The notes: generated by a model from the sequence alone, not told the origin. Shown: positions 8,604-17,417, counted from the first letter of the stretch. The stretch: DNA of 64,000 nucleotides from Streptomyces sp. SirexAA-E (GCF_000177195.2 NC_015953.1:4402001-4466000), one strand, 5' to 3'. Numbers and translations are program-made.

Positions 8604-8635
8604 CGGCAGGGGCTCCCGCGAAGGAGCCCCTGCCG
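8604..8635 (+). terminator. Hairpin between rpsQ and rplN (attenuator or terminator)
   Basis: A perfect 13-bp stem (8604-8616 with 8623-8635) closes a 6-base loop. No T-run follows. In streptomycetes hairpins without a U-tract often terminate or mark RNA processing. Placed inside an otherwise tightly packed operon, it could lower read-through into rplN or protect the upstream mRNA end. Confidence 0.7.
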
Positions 8636-8663
8636 GGAACCGGCAGACGATCAGGAGATAGAC

Positions 8664-9032
8664 GTGATCCAGCAGGAGTCGCGACTGCGCGTCGCCGACA
8701 ACACGGGTGCGAAGGAAATTCTCACCATCCGTGTTCTCGGTGGCTCGGGTCGCCGCTACGCGGGCATCGGTGACGTCATCGTCGCCACCGTCAAGGACGC
8801 GATCCCCGGTGGCAACGTGAAGAAGGGTGACGTCGTCAAGGCCGTCATCGTTCGCACCGTCAAGGAGCGTCGTCGTCAGGATGGCTCGTACATCCGCTTC
8901 GACGAGAACGCCGCTGTCATTCTCAAGAACGACGGCGACCCCCGCGGCACCCGTATCTTCGGCCCCGTGGGCCGAGAGCTGCGCGAGAAGAAGTTCATGA
9001 AGATCATCTCGCTCGCGCCGGAGGTGCTGTAA
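8664..9032 (+). CDS. rplN: 50S ribosomal protein L14
   Basis: L14 (122 residues) forms part of intersubunit bridges and binds the silencing factor RsfS in other bacteria. The start is GTG at 8664 with CAGGAGA upstream. MIQQESRLRVADNTGAKEI and the terminal FMKIISLAPEVL are typical. It opens the spc-type group after the two hairpins. Confidence 0.98.
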   Translation: MIQQESRLRVADNTGAKEILTIRVLGGSGRRYAGIGDVIVATVKDAIPGGNVKKGDVVKAVIVRTVKERRRQDGSYIRFDENAAVILKNDGDPRGTRIFGPVGRELREKKFMKIISLAPEVL

Positions 9033-9034
9033 GC

Positions 9035-9358
9035 ATGAAGATCAAGAAGGGCGACCTGGTTCAGGTCATCACCGGTAAGGACAAGGGCAAGCAGGGCAAG
9101 GTCATCGTTGCCTTCCCCGCTCAGGACCGTGTCCTCGTCGAGGGTGTCAACCGGGTCAAGAAGCACACCAAGGCCGGTCAGACGGCTCGCGGTTCGCAGA
9201 CGGGTGGCATTGTCACCACCGAGGCCCCGATTCACGTCAGCAACGTTCAGCTGGTCGTGGAGAAGGACGGCAACAAGGTCGTCACCCGCGTCGGCTACCG
9301 CTTTGACGACGAGGGCAAGAAGATCCGCGTTGCCAAGCGGACCGGTGAGGACATCTGA
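9035..9358 (+). CDS. rplX: 50S ribosomal protein L24
   Basis: L24 (107 residues) initiates 50S assembly. The N-terminal KOW motif is visible as KKGDLVQVITGKDKGKQGKV, followed by the VEGVNRVKKH segment. It starts two bases after rplN and overlaps rplE at TGATG. Confidence 0.98.
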   Translation: MKIKKGDLVQVITGKDKGKQGKVIVAFPAQDRVLVEGVNRVKKHTKAGQTARGSQTGGIVTTEAPIHVSNVQLVVEKDGNKVVTRVGYRFDDEGKKIRVAKRTGEDI

Positions 9359-9915
9359 TGACGACCACCACTGCGCCGCGTCTCAAGACGCGCTACCGCG
9401 AGGAAATCGCCGGCAAGCTGCGTGAGGAGTTCTCGTACGAGAACGTCATGCAGGTCCCCGGTCTGGTCAAGATCGTGGTCAACATGGGTGTGGGCGACGC
9501 CGCCCGCGACTCCAAGCTGATCGACGGTGCCGTCAGGGACCTCACCACGATCACCGGTCAGAAGCCGGCCGTCACCAAGGCCCGCAAGTCGATCGCGCAG
9601 TTCAAGCTGCGTGAGGGGCAGCCGATCGGCTGCCACGTCACCCTCCGTGGTGACCGCATGTGGGAGTTCCTGGACCGTACGCTGTCGCTCGCGCTTCCGC
9701 GTATCCGTGACTTCCGTGGCCTGTCGCCGAAGCAGTTCGACGGCCGTGGCAACTACACCTTCGGTCTCACGGAGCAGGTCATGTTCCACGAGATCGACCA
9801 GGACAAGATCGACCGGGTCCGGGGCATGGACATCACCGTGGTCACCACGGCGACCAACGACGACGAGGGTCGTGCCCTGCTTCGTCACCTCGGCTTCCCG
9901 TTCAAGGAGAACTGA
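9358..9915 (+). CDS. rplE: 50S ribosomal protein L5
   Basis: L5 (185 residues) binds 5S rRNA and contacts P-site tRNA. Conserved blocks include the NVMQVPGLVKIVVNMGVG stretch, GQKPAVTKARKSIAQFKLREG and DFRGLSPKQFDGRGNYTFGL. Its start overlaps the rplX stop, and rpsN follows after two bases. Confidence 0.98.
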   Translation: MTTTTAPRLKTRYREEIAGKLREEFSYENVMQVPGLVKIVVNMGVGDAARDSKLIDGAVRDLTTITGQKPAVTKARKSIAQFKLREGQPIGCHVTLRGDRMWEFLDRTLSLALPRIRDFRGLSPKQFDGRGNYTFGLTEQVMFHEIDQDKIDRVRGMDITVVTTATNDDEGRALLRHLGFPFKEN

Positions 9916-9917
9916 CC

Positions 9918-10103
9918 GTGGCGAAGAAGGCTCTGATTGCTAAGGCCGCCCGTAAGCCGAAGTTCGGCGTGCGCGGGTACACCCGCTGCCAGCGCTGCGG
10001 CCGGCCCCACTCCGTCTACCGCAAGTTCGGCCTGTGCCGCGTGTGCCTTCGTGAGATGGCTCACCGTGGCGAGCTGCCGGGCGTGACCAAGAGCTCCTGG
10101 TAA
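9918..10103 (+). CDS. rpsN: 30S ribosomal protein S14, zinc-binding type
   Basis: This 61-residue S14 is the short zinc-binding (C+) form. Two CxxC pairs, CQRC and CRVC, flank the GRPHSVYRKFGL segment. Many actinomycetes also carry a longer zinc-free S14 made under zinc limitation; none is in this window. The start is GTG at 9918, two bases after the rplE stop. Confidence 0.98.
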   Translation: MAKKALIAKAARKPKFGVRGYTRCQRCGRPHSVYRKFGLCRVCLREMAHRGELPGVTKSSW

Positions 10104-10326
10104 CTCTCCTTCGCCTGTTGGGCGTCGGAGGTACCGGAAAGCTCTCGGTAAGTATCTGGTCGGCAGGAGCCCCGCTCTTCATGCCGTAGGCTTGAAGGGT
10201 TGGGCGCCTGCCGCCCTGACCGACTTACTACGCCGTAGGTCCCCGCACCGCACCCGTCCCGCCACTGAGTGGGGAGAGGGATGGCGCATACAGGAAACCC
10301 CGGCGAGAGAGGCCGAAGGCCAACTC

Positions 10327-10725
10327 ATGACCATGACTGATCCCATCGCAGACATGCTCACGCGTCTGCGCAACGCGAACTCGGCGTATCACGACGATGT
10401 TTCGATGCCGCACAGCAAGATCAAGTCGCACATCGCGGAGATCCTCCAGCAGGAGGGCTTCATCACCGGCTGGAAGGTCGAGGACGCCGAGGTCGGCAAG
10501 AACCTCGTCCTCGAGCTGAAGTTCGGCCCGAACCGCGAGCGTTCGATCGCCGGCATCAAGCGCATCTCGAAGCCGGGTCTGCGTGTCTACGCAAAGTCCA
10601 CCAACCTGCCGAAGGTCCTCGGCGGCCTGGGCGTGGCGATCATCTCCACGTCCCACGGTCTCCTGACCGGCCAGCAGGCCAGCAAGAAGGGCGTAGGTGG
10701 GGAAGTCCTCGCCTACGTCTGGTAG
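10327..10725 (+). CDS. rpsH: 30S ribosomal protein S8
   Basis: S8 (132 residues) is a core 16S rRNA-binding protein and the translational repressor of the spc operon in E. coli. MTMTDPIADMLTRLRNA and the C-terminal GVGGEVLAYVW are conserved. The ATG at 10327 or the one at 10333 could be used; both lack a strong binding site. A 223-base gap separates it from rpsN, the widest gap inside this group, and could hold a promoter. Confidence 0.97.
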   Translation: MTMTDPIADMLTRLRNANSAYHDDVSMPHSKIKSHIAEILQQEGFITGWKVEDAEVGKNLVLELKFGPNRERSIAGIKRISKPGLRVYAKSTNLPKVLGGLGVAIISTSHGLLTGQQASKKGVGGEVLAYVW

Positions 10726-10746
10726 TCGGGAACGGAGGAAAAGCTC

Positions 10747-11286
10747 ATGTCGCGAATCGGCAAGCTCCCCATCCAGGTTCCCGCCGGTGTGGACGTCACC
10801 ATCGATGGCCGCACGGTCGCGGTGAAGGGCCCCAAGGGTTCCCTCACGCACACCGTCGCCGCGCCGATCGAGGTCACCAAGGGTGAGGACGGCGTGCTCA
10901 ACGTCTCCCGCCCGAACGACGAGCGTCAGAACAAGGCCCTCCACGGCCTGTCCCGCACGCTGGTGGCGAACATGATCACCGGTGTGACCCAGGGATACAG
11001 CAAGGCGCTCGAGATCAGCGGTGTCGGTTACCGCGTCCAGGCGAAGGGCTCCAACCTGGAGTTCGCCCTGGGCTACAGCCACCCGATCCTCATCGAGGCT
11101 CCGGATGGCATCACCTTCAAGGTCGAGTCGCCCACGAAGCTCAGCGTCGAGGGCATCGACAAGCAGAAGGTCGGCGAGGTAGCCGCCAACATCCGCAAGC
11201 TGCGGAAGCCCGACCCGTACAAGGCCAAGGGCGTCAAGTACGCGGGCGAGGTCATCCGCCGCAAGGTCGGAAAGGCTGGTAAGTAG
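10747..11286 (+). CDS. rplF: 50S ribosomal protein L6
   Basis: L6 (179 residues) lies near the factor-binding centre. It has two repeated domains and the conserved C-terminal motif RKPDPYKAKGVKYAGEVI. A good binding site (GGAGG) precedes the ATG. rplR follows after two bases. Confidence 0.98.
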   Translation: MSRIGKLPIQVPAGVDVTIDGRTVAVKGPKGSLTHTVAAPIEVTKGEDGVLNVSRPNDERQNKALHGLSRTLVANMITGVTQGYSKALEISGVGYRVQAKGSNLEFALGYSHPILIEAPDGITFKVESPTKLSVEGIDKQKVGEVAANIRKLRKPDPYKAKGVKYAGEVIRRKVGKAGK

Positions 11287-11288
11287 CC

Positions 11289-11672
11289 ATGGCATACGGT
11301 GTGAAGATCGCCAAGGGCGACGCGTACAAGCGCGCGGCTCTCAAGCGGCGCCACATCCGCGTCCGCAAGCACATCTCCGGTTCGCCGGAGCGTCCCCGCT
11401 TGGTCGTGACGCGTTCCAACCGCCACATCGTCGCCCAGGTCATCGACGACATCGCGGGCCACACGCTCGCGTCGGCGTCGACCCTGGACACGTCGATCCG
11501 TGGTGGCGAGGGTGACAAGAGCGCCCAGGCCAAGCAGGTCGGCGCCCTGGTCGCCGAGCGTGCCAAGGCTGCAGGCGTCGAGGCCGTCGTGTTTGACCGC
11601 GGTGGTAACCAGTACGCCGGGCGGATTGCCGCTCTGGCTGACGCCGCCCGTGAAGCCGGGCTGAAGTTCTAG
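11289..11672 (+). CDS. rplR: 50S ribosomal protein L18
   Basis: L18 (127 residues) binds 5S rRNA in the central protuberance. RHIRVRKHISGSPERPRLVVTRSNRHI and the C-terminal VVFDRGG..YAGRIAALADAAREAGL are the family hallmarks. It lies between rplF and rpsE in the usual order. Confidence 0.98.
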   Translation: MAYGVKIAKGDAYKRAALKRRHIRVRKHISGSPERPRLVVTRSNRHIVAQVIDDIAGHTLASASTLDTSIRGGEGDKSAQAKQVGALVAERAKAAGVEAVVFDRGGNQYAGRIAALADAAREAGLKF

Positions 11673-11718
11673 CCCCGGTTCCTACGCACAGCGGACGTAA
11701 CAGAGAGAGGTAAATCCA

Positions 11719-12321
11719 ATGGCTGGACCCCAGCGCCGCGGAAGCGGTGCCGGTGGCGGCGAGCGGCGGGACCGGAAGGGCCGTGACGGTGGCGCAGCCG
11801 CCGAGAAGACCGCGTACGTCGAGCGTGTCGTCGCGATCAACCGCGTCGCCAAGGTAGTGAAGGGTGGTCGTCGCTTCAGCTTCACCGCGCTGGTCGTGGT
11901 GGGCGATGGTGACGGCACCGTCGGTGTCGGATACGGCAAGGCCAAGGAAGTTCCCGCGGCCATCGCCAAGGGCGTCGAAGAGGCCAAGAAGAGCTTCTTC
12001 AAGGTGCCGCGTATCCAGGGCACCATCCCTCACCCGATCCAGGGCGAGAAGGCTGCGGGCGTCGTCCTGCTGAAGCCTGCTTCCCCCGGTACCGGTGTGA
12101 TCGCGGGTGGCCCGGTGCGCGCCGTCCTGGAGTGCGCCGGCGTCCACGACATCCTGTCGAAGTCGCTCGGTTCGTCGAACCCGATCAACATCGTGCACGC
12201 GACCGTGGCGGCCCTTCAGGGCCTGCAGCGTCCCGAGGAGATCGCGGCTCGCCGTGGTCTGCCCCTCGAGGACGTCGCCCCCGCGGCTCTGCTGCGTGCG
12301 CGTGCGGGAGCGGGTGCGTAA
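11719..12321 (+). CDS. rpsE: 30S ribosomal protein S5
   Basis: S5 (200 residues) acts in decoding accuracy and mRNA entry. After a Gly/Arg-rich N-terminal extension of about 30 residues comes the double-stranded RNA-binding domain (ERVVAINRVAKVVKGGRRFSF) and the C-terminal domain with the GTGVIAGGPVRAVLE loop. GAGAGAGG lies before the ATG. Its stop overlaps the rpmD start (TAATG). Confidence 0.98.
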   Translation: MAGPQRRGSGAGGGERRDRKGRDGGAAAEKTAYVERVVAINRVAKVVKGGRRFSFTALVVVGDGDGTVGVGYGKAKEVPAAIAKGVEEAKKSFFKVPRIQGTIPHPIQGEKAAGVVLLKPASPGTGVIAGGPVRAVLECAGVHDILSKSLGSSNPINIVHATVAALQGLQRPEEIAARRGLPLEDVAPAALLRARAGAGA

Positions 12322-12503
12322 TGGCTCGCCTCAAGATCACGCAGACGAAGTCGTACATCGGCAGCAAGCAGAACCACCGCGACACCCTGCGTTCGCTCGG
12401 GCTCAAGCGCCTGAACGACTCGGTTGTCAAGGAGGACCGCCCCGAGTTCCGCGGAATGGTGCACACCGTCCGCCACCTCGTGACGGTTGAGGAGGTTGAC
12501 TGA
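12321..12503 (+). CDS. rpmD: 50S ribosomal protein L30
   Basis: L30 is a 60-residue protein, the normal length. The motif KITQTKSYIGSKQNHRDTLRSLGL is conserved. It is translationally coupled to rpsE by a one-base overlap, and rplO starts one base after its stop. Confidence 0.97.
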   Translation: MARLKITQTKSYIGSKQNHRDTLRSLGLKRLNDSVVKEDRPEFRGMVHTVRHLVTVEEVD

Positions 12504-12504
12504 C

Positions 12505-12960
12505 ATGGCGGAGAACAGCCCGCTGAAGGCCCACAACCTCCGGCCTGCCCCGGGCGCCAAGACCGCCAAGACCCGTGTGGGTCGTGGTGAGGCGTCCAAG
12601 GGTAAGACCGCAGGCCGTGGTACCAAGGGTACGAAGGCTCGTTACCAGGTTCCGGAGCGCTTCGAGGGTGGCCAGATGCCCCTCCACATGCGTCTCCCGA
12701 AGCTCAAGGGCTTCAAGAACCCGTTCCGCACGGAGTACCAGGTCGTGAACCTGGACAAGCTCGCGACGCTCTACCCCGAGGGTGGAGAGGTCACGGTGGC
12801 CGACCTGGTCGCCAAGGGCGCCGTGCGTAACAACCACCTCGTCAAGGTCCTCGGACAGGGCGAGATCTCCGTGGCGCTGCAGGTTTCGGTTGACGCCGTC
12901 TCCGGCTCCGCCAAGGAGAAGATCGCCGCCGCCGGCGGCACCGTCACCGAACTCGTCTGA
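12505..12960 (+). CDS. rplO: 50S ribosomal protein L15
   Basis: L15 (151 residues) is a late-assembling 50S protein. The glycine-rich N-terminal part (KTRVGRGEASKGKTAGRGTKG) and the block FEGGQMPLHMRLPKLKGF are typical. The ATG at 12505 follows TGAGGAGG near the end of rpmD. A terminator hairpin follows, so this is probably the 3' end of a transcript. Confidence 0.98.
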   Translation: MAENSPLKAHNLRPAPGAKTAKTRVGRGEASKGKTAGRGTKGTKARYQVPERFEGGQMPLHMRLPKLKGFKNPFRTEYQVVNLDKLATLYPEGGEVTVADLVAKGAVRNNHLVKVLGQGEISVALQVSVDAVSGSAKEKIAAAGGTVTELV

Positions 12961-12994
12961 GACAACTCGGACAAGCAGGTGGTCTGAACATCCG

Positions 12995-13028
12995 ACCGGG
13001 GATGCCTCTCATATGGGGCATCCCCGGT
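12995..13028 (+). terminator. Terminator between rplO and secY
   Basis: A perfect 12-bp stem (12995-13006 with 13017-13028) closes a 10-base loop. There is no T-run. It lies 35 bases after rplO and before the 150-base secY leader, so it likely separates the ribosomal group from secY-adk, at least in part. Confidence 0.7.
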
Positions 13029-13183
13029 TGGTCGTTCCTAGGGGGGCATGTCCGCCGGTAAGGTGGCGTGCACTGTAGCTGTGGTACGCCTTGGGCAACC
13101 GCCCGGGGACCTTTGGCTGTTACCTATTCGTCGATCCTCAAGACCGTCACCTCACGCTTTGCGCGGGGGTCGCAGGAGGCACC

Positions 13184-14503
13184 GTGCTCACCGCGTTCGC
13201 CCGGGCGTTCAAGACGCCCGACCTGCGCAAGAAGCTGCTCTTCACGCTCGGCATCATCGTGCTCTACCGTCTCGGTGCGCACATTCCCGTACCGGGGGTG
13301 AGCTACGAGAACGTCCAGATTTGTGTTGATCAGGCAAGCGATGGCAACAACAGCCTCTTCGGCCTGGTGAACATGTTCAGCGGTGGTGCACTGCTGCAGA
13401 TCACGATCTTCGCGCTCGGCATCATGCCGTACATCACGGCCAGCATCATTCTTCAGCTGCTGACCGTCGTCATCCCCAGGCTCGAAGCCCTCAAGAAGGA
13501 GGGGCAGTCGGGTACCGCCAAGATCACGCAGTACACGCGTTATCTGACGGTCGCCCTCGCCATCCTCCAGGGCACCGGACTCGTCGCCACGGCGCGCAGC
13601 GGCGCGCTGTTCAGCGGCTGCCCCGTCGCCAACCAGATCGTCCCGAACCAGTCGATCTTCACCACCGTCGTCATGGTCATCACCATGACCGCCGGTACGG
13701 CCGCCGTCATGTGGCTCGGTGAGCTCATCACCGACCGCGGCATCGGCAACGGCATGTCGATCCTGATGTTCATCTCGATCGCCGCCAGCTTCCCCGCCGC
13801 CCTGTGGGCCATCAAGGAGAGCGGCAAGCTGGCCGACGGCTGGATCGAGTTCATCACGGTCATCCTGATCGGCTTCGTGATGGTCGGCCTCGTCGTCTTC
13901 GTCGAGCAGGCCCAGCGCCGCGTGCCGGTGCAGTACGCGAAGCGGATGATCGGGCGCCGGTCCTACGGCGGTACGTCCACGTACATCCCGTTGAAGGTGA
14001 ACCAGGCGGGTGTGATCCCCGTCATCTTCGCTTCTTCGCTGCTCTACATCCCTGCTCTAATCGTTCAGTTCTCCAATTCCACCGCGGGCTGGGCGACCTG
14101 GATCCAGGACCACTTCGTCAAGGGCGACCACCCCTACTACATCGCGACGTACTTCCTGTTGATCGTGTTCTTCGCCTTCTTCTACGTGGCGATCTCGTTC
14201 AACCCCGAGGAAGTCGCCGACAACATGAAGAAGTATGGTGGCTTCATCCCGGGTATCCGGGCCGGTCGACCTACTGCCGAGTACCTGAGCTACGTGCTCA
14301 ACCGGATCACTTGGCCGGGATCGCTGTACCTGGGTCTGATCGCTCTTGTGCCGACGATGGCGTTGGCGGGCTTCGGTGGTGCGAACCAGAACTTCCCGTT
14401 CGGCGGGACGAGCATCCTGATCATCGTGGGTGTGGGTCTGGAGACCGTGAAGCAGATCGAGAGTCAGCTCCAGCAGCGCAATTACGAAGGGTTCCTCCGC
14501 TGA
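13184..14503 (+). CDS. secY: Protein translocase subunit SecY
   Basis: SecY (439 residues) is the channel subunit of the Sec translocon in the cytoplasmic membrane. About ten hydrophobic segments are visible. The plug/TM2 region (YENVQICVDQ..NMFSGGALLQ), the cytoplasmic loop with GRRSYGGTSTYIPLKVNQAGVIPVIFASS, and the C-terminal QQRNYEGFLR are recognisable. The start is GTG at 13184, with AGGAGG 4 bases upstream. It overlaps adk by one base, as in other actinobacteria. Confidence 0.97.
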   Translation: MLTAFARAFKTPDLRKKLLFTLGIIVLYRLGAHIPVPGVSYENVQICVDQASDGNNSLFGLVNMFSGGALLQITIFALGIMPYITASIILQLLTVVIPRLEALKKEGQSGTAKITQYTRYLTVALAILQGTGLVATARSGALFSGCPVANQIVPNQSIFTTVVMVITMTAGTAAVMWLGELITDRGIGNGMSILMFISIAASFPAALWAIKESGKLADGWIEFITVILIGFVMVGLVVFVEQAQRRVPVQYAKRMIGRRSYGGTSTYIPLKVNQAGVIPVIFASSLLYIPALIVQFSNSTAGWATWIQDHFVKGDHPYYIATYFLLIVFFAFFYVAISFNPEEVADNMKKYGGFIPGIRAGRPTAEYLSYVLNRITWPGSLYLGLIALVPTMALAGFGGANQNFPFGGTSILIIVGVGLETVKQIESQLQQRNYEGFLR

Positions 14504-15159
14504 TGCGAATCGTCCTCGTCGGGCCGCCCGGTGCCGGCAAGGGTACGCAGGCTGCGTACCTTGCCAAGAATCTCTCGATTCCGCACATCTCCACGGGCGA
14601 CCTCTTCCGCGCCAACATCAGCCAGGGCACGGACCTTGGCAAGCAGGCCCGCGCCTACATGGACGCGGGACAGCTGGTGCCGGACGAAGTCACCATCGGA
14701 ATGGCCAAGGACCGCATGGCCCAGCCGGACGCCGGGAACGGCTTCCTGCTGGACGGCTTCCCGCGCAACGTGGGTCAGGCCGAGGCGCTCGACGCGATGC
14801 TCCGCGAGGAGGGCGTCACGCTGGACGCGGTTCTGGACCTGGAGGTCCCCGAGGACGAGGTGGTCAAGCGCATCGCGGGCCGCCGCATCTGCCGTAACGA
14901 CAGCTCGCACGTCTTCCACGTGACGTACAACCCGCCGAAGACCGACGGTGTCTGCGACGAGTGCGGCGGCGAGCTGTACCAGCGTGACGACGACAGCGAA
15001 GAGACGGTTCGCACCCGGCTCGAGGTCTACCACACGCAGACGGAACCGATCATCGACTACTACCGGACCCAGGGTCTGGTCGTGACGATCTCCGCGCTCG
15101 GCAAGGTCACCGAGGTGACCGAGCGGGCGATGGAGGCCCTCAAGAAGTCCGAGGGCTGA
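14503..15159 (+). CDS. adk: Adenylate kinase
   Basis: Adenylate kinase (218 residues) interconverts ATP, AMP and ADP. The P-loop GPPGAGKGT is at residues 7-15, and the AMP-binding DGFPR motif is present. The lid domain is the long form, with CRND at one end and CDECGGELYQRDDD at the other. It thus keeps one CxxC pair but not all four zinc cysteines, a partly degenerate zinc lid common in this group. Coupled to secY (TGATG). Confidence 0.97.
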   Translation: MRIVLVGPPGAGKGTQAAYLAKNLSIPHISTGDLFRANISQGTDLGKQARAYMDAGQLVPDEVTIGMAKDRMAQPDAGNGFLLDGFPRNVGQAEALDAMLREEGVTLDAVLDLEVPEDEVVKRIAGRRICRNDSSHVFHVTYNPPKTDGVCDECGGELYQRDDDSEETVRTRLEVYHTQTEPIIDYYRTQGLVVTISALGKVTEVTERAMEALKKSEG

Positions 15160-15179
15160 GCGGCTCCACCCCGTACCAC

Positions 15180-15221
15180 CACAGTCGGCCGCGGCGCCAT
15201 CGGGCGCCGCGGCCGACTGTG
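15180..15221 (+). terminator. Terminator after adk
   Basis: A perfect 19-bp GC-rich stem (15180-15198 with 15203-15221) closes an ATCG tetraloop, between adk and map. It lies only about 60 bases before the map start, so map must have its own promoter nearby or depend on read-through. Confidence 0.85.
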
Positions 15222-15283
15222 TGCGCCGTATCGTGGAGTACGGCATCGTCCGTTCCCCACCGCAGGCAGAAAGGCGCCGAGCA

Positions 15284-16126
15284 ATGGTGCAGATCAAGAC
15301 CCCCGAGCAGATCGCGAAGATGCGCGAGGCGGGCCTGGTGGTCGCCGCCATTCACGCCGCCACCCGTGAGGCGGCGGTCCCCGGTGCCACCACGCGGGAC
15401 CTGGACGAGGTGGCCCGCAAGGTGATCGCGGACCACGGCGCGAAGTCGAACTTCCTGGGCTACGGCGGATTCCCCGCGACGATCTGCACCTCGGTCAACG
15501 AGGTGGTCGTGCACGGCATCCCCGACGACAAGACCGTCCTCAAGGACGGCGACATCATCTCCATCGACGCCGGCGCCATCGTGGACGGCTGGCACGGTGA
15601 CGCGGCGTACACGGCCTTCGTGGGCACCGGACACGCTCCGGAGCTGGTCGAGCTCTCCCGGGTGACCGAGGAGTCCATGTGGGCCGGTATCGCCGCGATG
15701 AAGGTGAACAACCGGCTCGTCGACATCTCGAAGGCCATCGAGTCCTACATCCGCCGCCAGCCCCGCCCGGCGACCGGCAAGTACGGGATCATCGAGGACT
15801 ACGGCGGCCACGGCATCGGCACCGAGATGCACATGGATCCCCACCTGCTGAACTACGTCTCCCGCAAGCGCGGCAAGGGCATCAAGCTCGTCCCCGGCGT
15901 GTGCCTGGCGATCGAGCCGATGGTCTCCCTGGGCACGGCTCGGACGGAGGTCCTCGCCGACGAGTGGACGGTCCTCACGACCGACAAGTCCTGGTCCTCG
16001 CACTGGGAGCACTCCATCGCGCTCACCGAGCAGGGCCCGCTGGTGCTGACCGCGCCGGACTGCGGCCGGGAGCGGCTCGCCAGGTACGGGGTCGAGGTCG
16101 CGCCGGATCCTTCCTCAAGGTCTTGA
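15284..16126 (+). CDS. map: Type I methionine aminopeptidase
   Basis: This 280-residue enzyme removes the initiator methionine from nascent proteins. It is an M24-fold metalloenzyme. The two metal-binding aspartates lie in DAGAIVDGWHGDAAYT, the histidine in the GGHGIG motif, and the glutamates in AIEPM and HWEHSIAL. The N-terminal part begins MVQIKTPEQIAKMREAG without an SH3-binding or zinc extension. The start is ATG at 15284 with AGAAAGG upstream. Confidence 0.96.
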   Translation: MVQIKTPEQIAKMREAGLVVAAIHAATREAAVPGATTRDLDEVARKVIADHGAKSNFLGYGGFPATICTSVNEVVVHGIPDDKTVLKDGDIISIDAGAIVDGWHGDAAYTAFVGTGHAPELVELSRVTEESMWAGIAAMKVNNRLVDISKAIESYIRRQPRPATGKYGIIEDYGGHGIGTEMHMDPHLLNYVSRKRGKGIKLVPGVCLAIEPMVSLGTARTEVLADEWTVLTTDKSWSSHWEHSIALTEQGPLVLTAPDCGRERLARYGVEVAPDPSSRS

Positions 16127-16242
16127 GGACCGGGGGGACCCCAAGTGCTGACCCCGCGCACCGGTTCCGCCCTCTGATCTGTGTCTAAGGATCAGAGGAA
16201 GTGGGCAAACTTGACGGATTCGTCTTTTGGAGTCCGCTGACG

Positions 16243-16248
16243 TAGACT
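16243..16248 (+). promoter_or_regulatory. Putative -10 element of the infA promoter
   Basis: TAGACT lies 90 bases before infA in a gap of 212 bases after map. A consensus-like TTGACG is at 16211-16216, but the 26-base spacing is too long for one promoter, so the -35 partner is uncertain. Confidence 0.35.
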
Positions 16249-16338
16249 GACTCGTCGGCTCTCGTGCATCAGTGTGCCCGTATGTCTGCACACCCGGTGT
16301 GGTGAGCCGATCAAGGTAGCCGATTCGAAAGGCGAAGC

Positions 16339-16560
16339 GTGGCCAAGAAGCAAGGTGCCATCGAAATTGAGGGCACCGTGATCGAGTCCCTCCCGAACGC
16401 CATGTTCCGGGTTGAACTCCAGAACGGTCACAAGGTCCTCGCGCACATCAGCGGCAAGATGCGGATGCACTACATCCGTATCCTCCCGGATGACCGGGTC
16501 GTGGTGGAGCTCTCTCCGTACGACCTCACGCGTGGCCGGATCGTCTACCGCTACAAGTAG
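16339..16560 (+). CDS. infA: Translation initiation factor IF-1
   Basis: IF-1 (73 residues) binds the ribosomal A site during initiation. It is a single OB-fold domain: QGAIEIEGTVIESLPNAMFRVEL, then HKVLAHISGKMRMHYIRILPDDRVVVELSPYDLTRGRI. The start is GTG at 16339, with GAAAGGCG upstream. It heads the alpha-operon-like group with rpmJ, rpsM, rpsK, rpoA and rplQ. Confidence 0.98.
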   Translation: MAKKQGAIEIEGTVIESLPNAMFRVELQNGHKVLAHISGKMRMHYIRILPDDRVVVELSPYDLTRGRIVYRYK

Positions 16561-16620
16561 ATCTTGCCGCCGCCCCGTTTCGGCGTGGTGTTGGCACTGA
16601 CCCGGAGAACCTGACATCCC

Positions 16621-16734
16621 ATGAAGGTCAAGCCGAGCGTCAAGAAGATCTGCGACAAGTGCAAGGTGATCCGCCGTCACGGCCGGGTCATGGTCATCTG
16701 CGACAACCTGCGCCACAAGCAGCGCCAGGGCTGA
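16621..16734 (+). CDS. rpmJ: 50S ribosomal protein L36, zinc-binding type
   Basis: A 37-residue gene begins with MKVKPSVKKICDKCKVIRRH and ends in DNLRHKQRQG. It has the zinc ligands of the C+ form (CDKC pair, a later Cys and a His). It lies 60 bases after infA, in the standard position between infA and rpsM. Confidence 0.97.
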   Translation: MKVKPSVKKICDKCKVIRRHGRVMVICDNLRHKQRQG

Positions 16735-16931
16735 CGCACGACCACCTGCATCTCGCAGCTCTTCGCGCGACGCACGTACACGTACATACGCAGTGCCCGT
16801 CCAAGCCACGGCTGACGACACCTCCGGCGGGGGCCGGGGACCCGGGCGTACCACTCCTCCCTCAGGGGCCGGGGTCGGCGTTCGGGAGCGGTACTGCGGA
16901 AGACCCCCGACATGACAACTGGAGCCATTGA

Positions 16932-17312
16932 ATGGCACGCGTTTCAGGTGTTGACATCCCGCGCGAAAAGCGCGTGGAGGTTGCCCTCACCTACGTCTTC
17001 GGTATCGGGCGCACCCGGTCCAAGGAGATCCTCGCCACCACCGGCGTGAACCCGAACACCCGTGTTCGTGACCTGGCCGAAGAGGACCTGGTCAAGATCC
17101 GCGAGTACGTGGACGCCAACCTTCGCACCGAGGGTGACCTCCGCCGCGAGATCCAGGGCGACATCCGCCGCAAGATCGAGATCGGCTGCTACCAGGGCAT
17201 CCGGCACCGTCGCGGTCTGCCGGTCCACGGTCAGCGCACCAGCACGAACGCGCGTACCCGCAAGGGCCCGCGTCGCGCCATCGCCGGTAAGAAGAAGCCG
17301 GGCAAGAAGTAG
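16932..17312 (+). CDS. rpsM: 30S ribosomal protein S13
   Basis: S13 (126 residues) bridges to the 50S subunit and contacts P-site tRNA. The helix-two-turn-helix region (YVFGIGRTRSKEIL) and the basic tail RGLPVHGQRTSTNARTRKG are conserved. A gap of 197 bases separates it from rpmJ. Confidence 0.98.
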   Translation: MARVSGVDIPREKRVEVALTYVFGIGRTRSKEILATTGVNPNTRVRDLAEEDLVKIREYVDANLRTEGDLRREIQGDIRRKIEIGCYQGIRHRRGLPVHGQRTSTNARTRKGPRRAIAGKKKPGKK

Positions 17313-17417
17313 TCCTCAGCGGACGCACTGCGCGGGTCCGGTCCACCGGACGTGCGCAGCAACCAGCGGTCTTCGCTGTAGGACCGATCACCTCCCCTCT
17401 CCATCTGGAGTTCAGAC

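Noticed and set aside
16211..16248. TTGACG and TAGACT as one promoter for infA
   Set aside because: The 26-base spacer is too long for a sigma-70-type promoter, so only the -10 was kept as a weak call.
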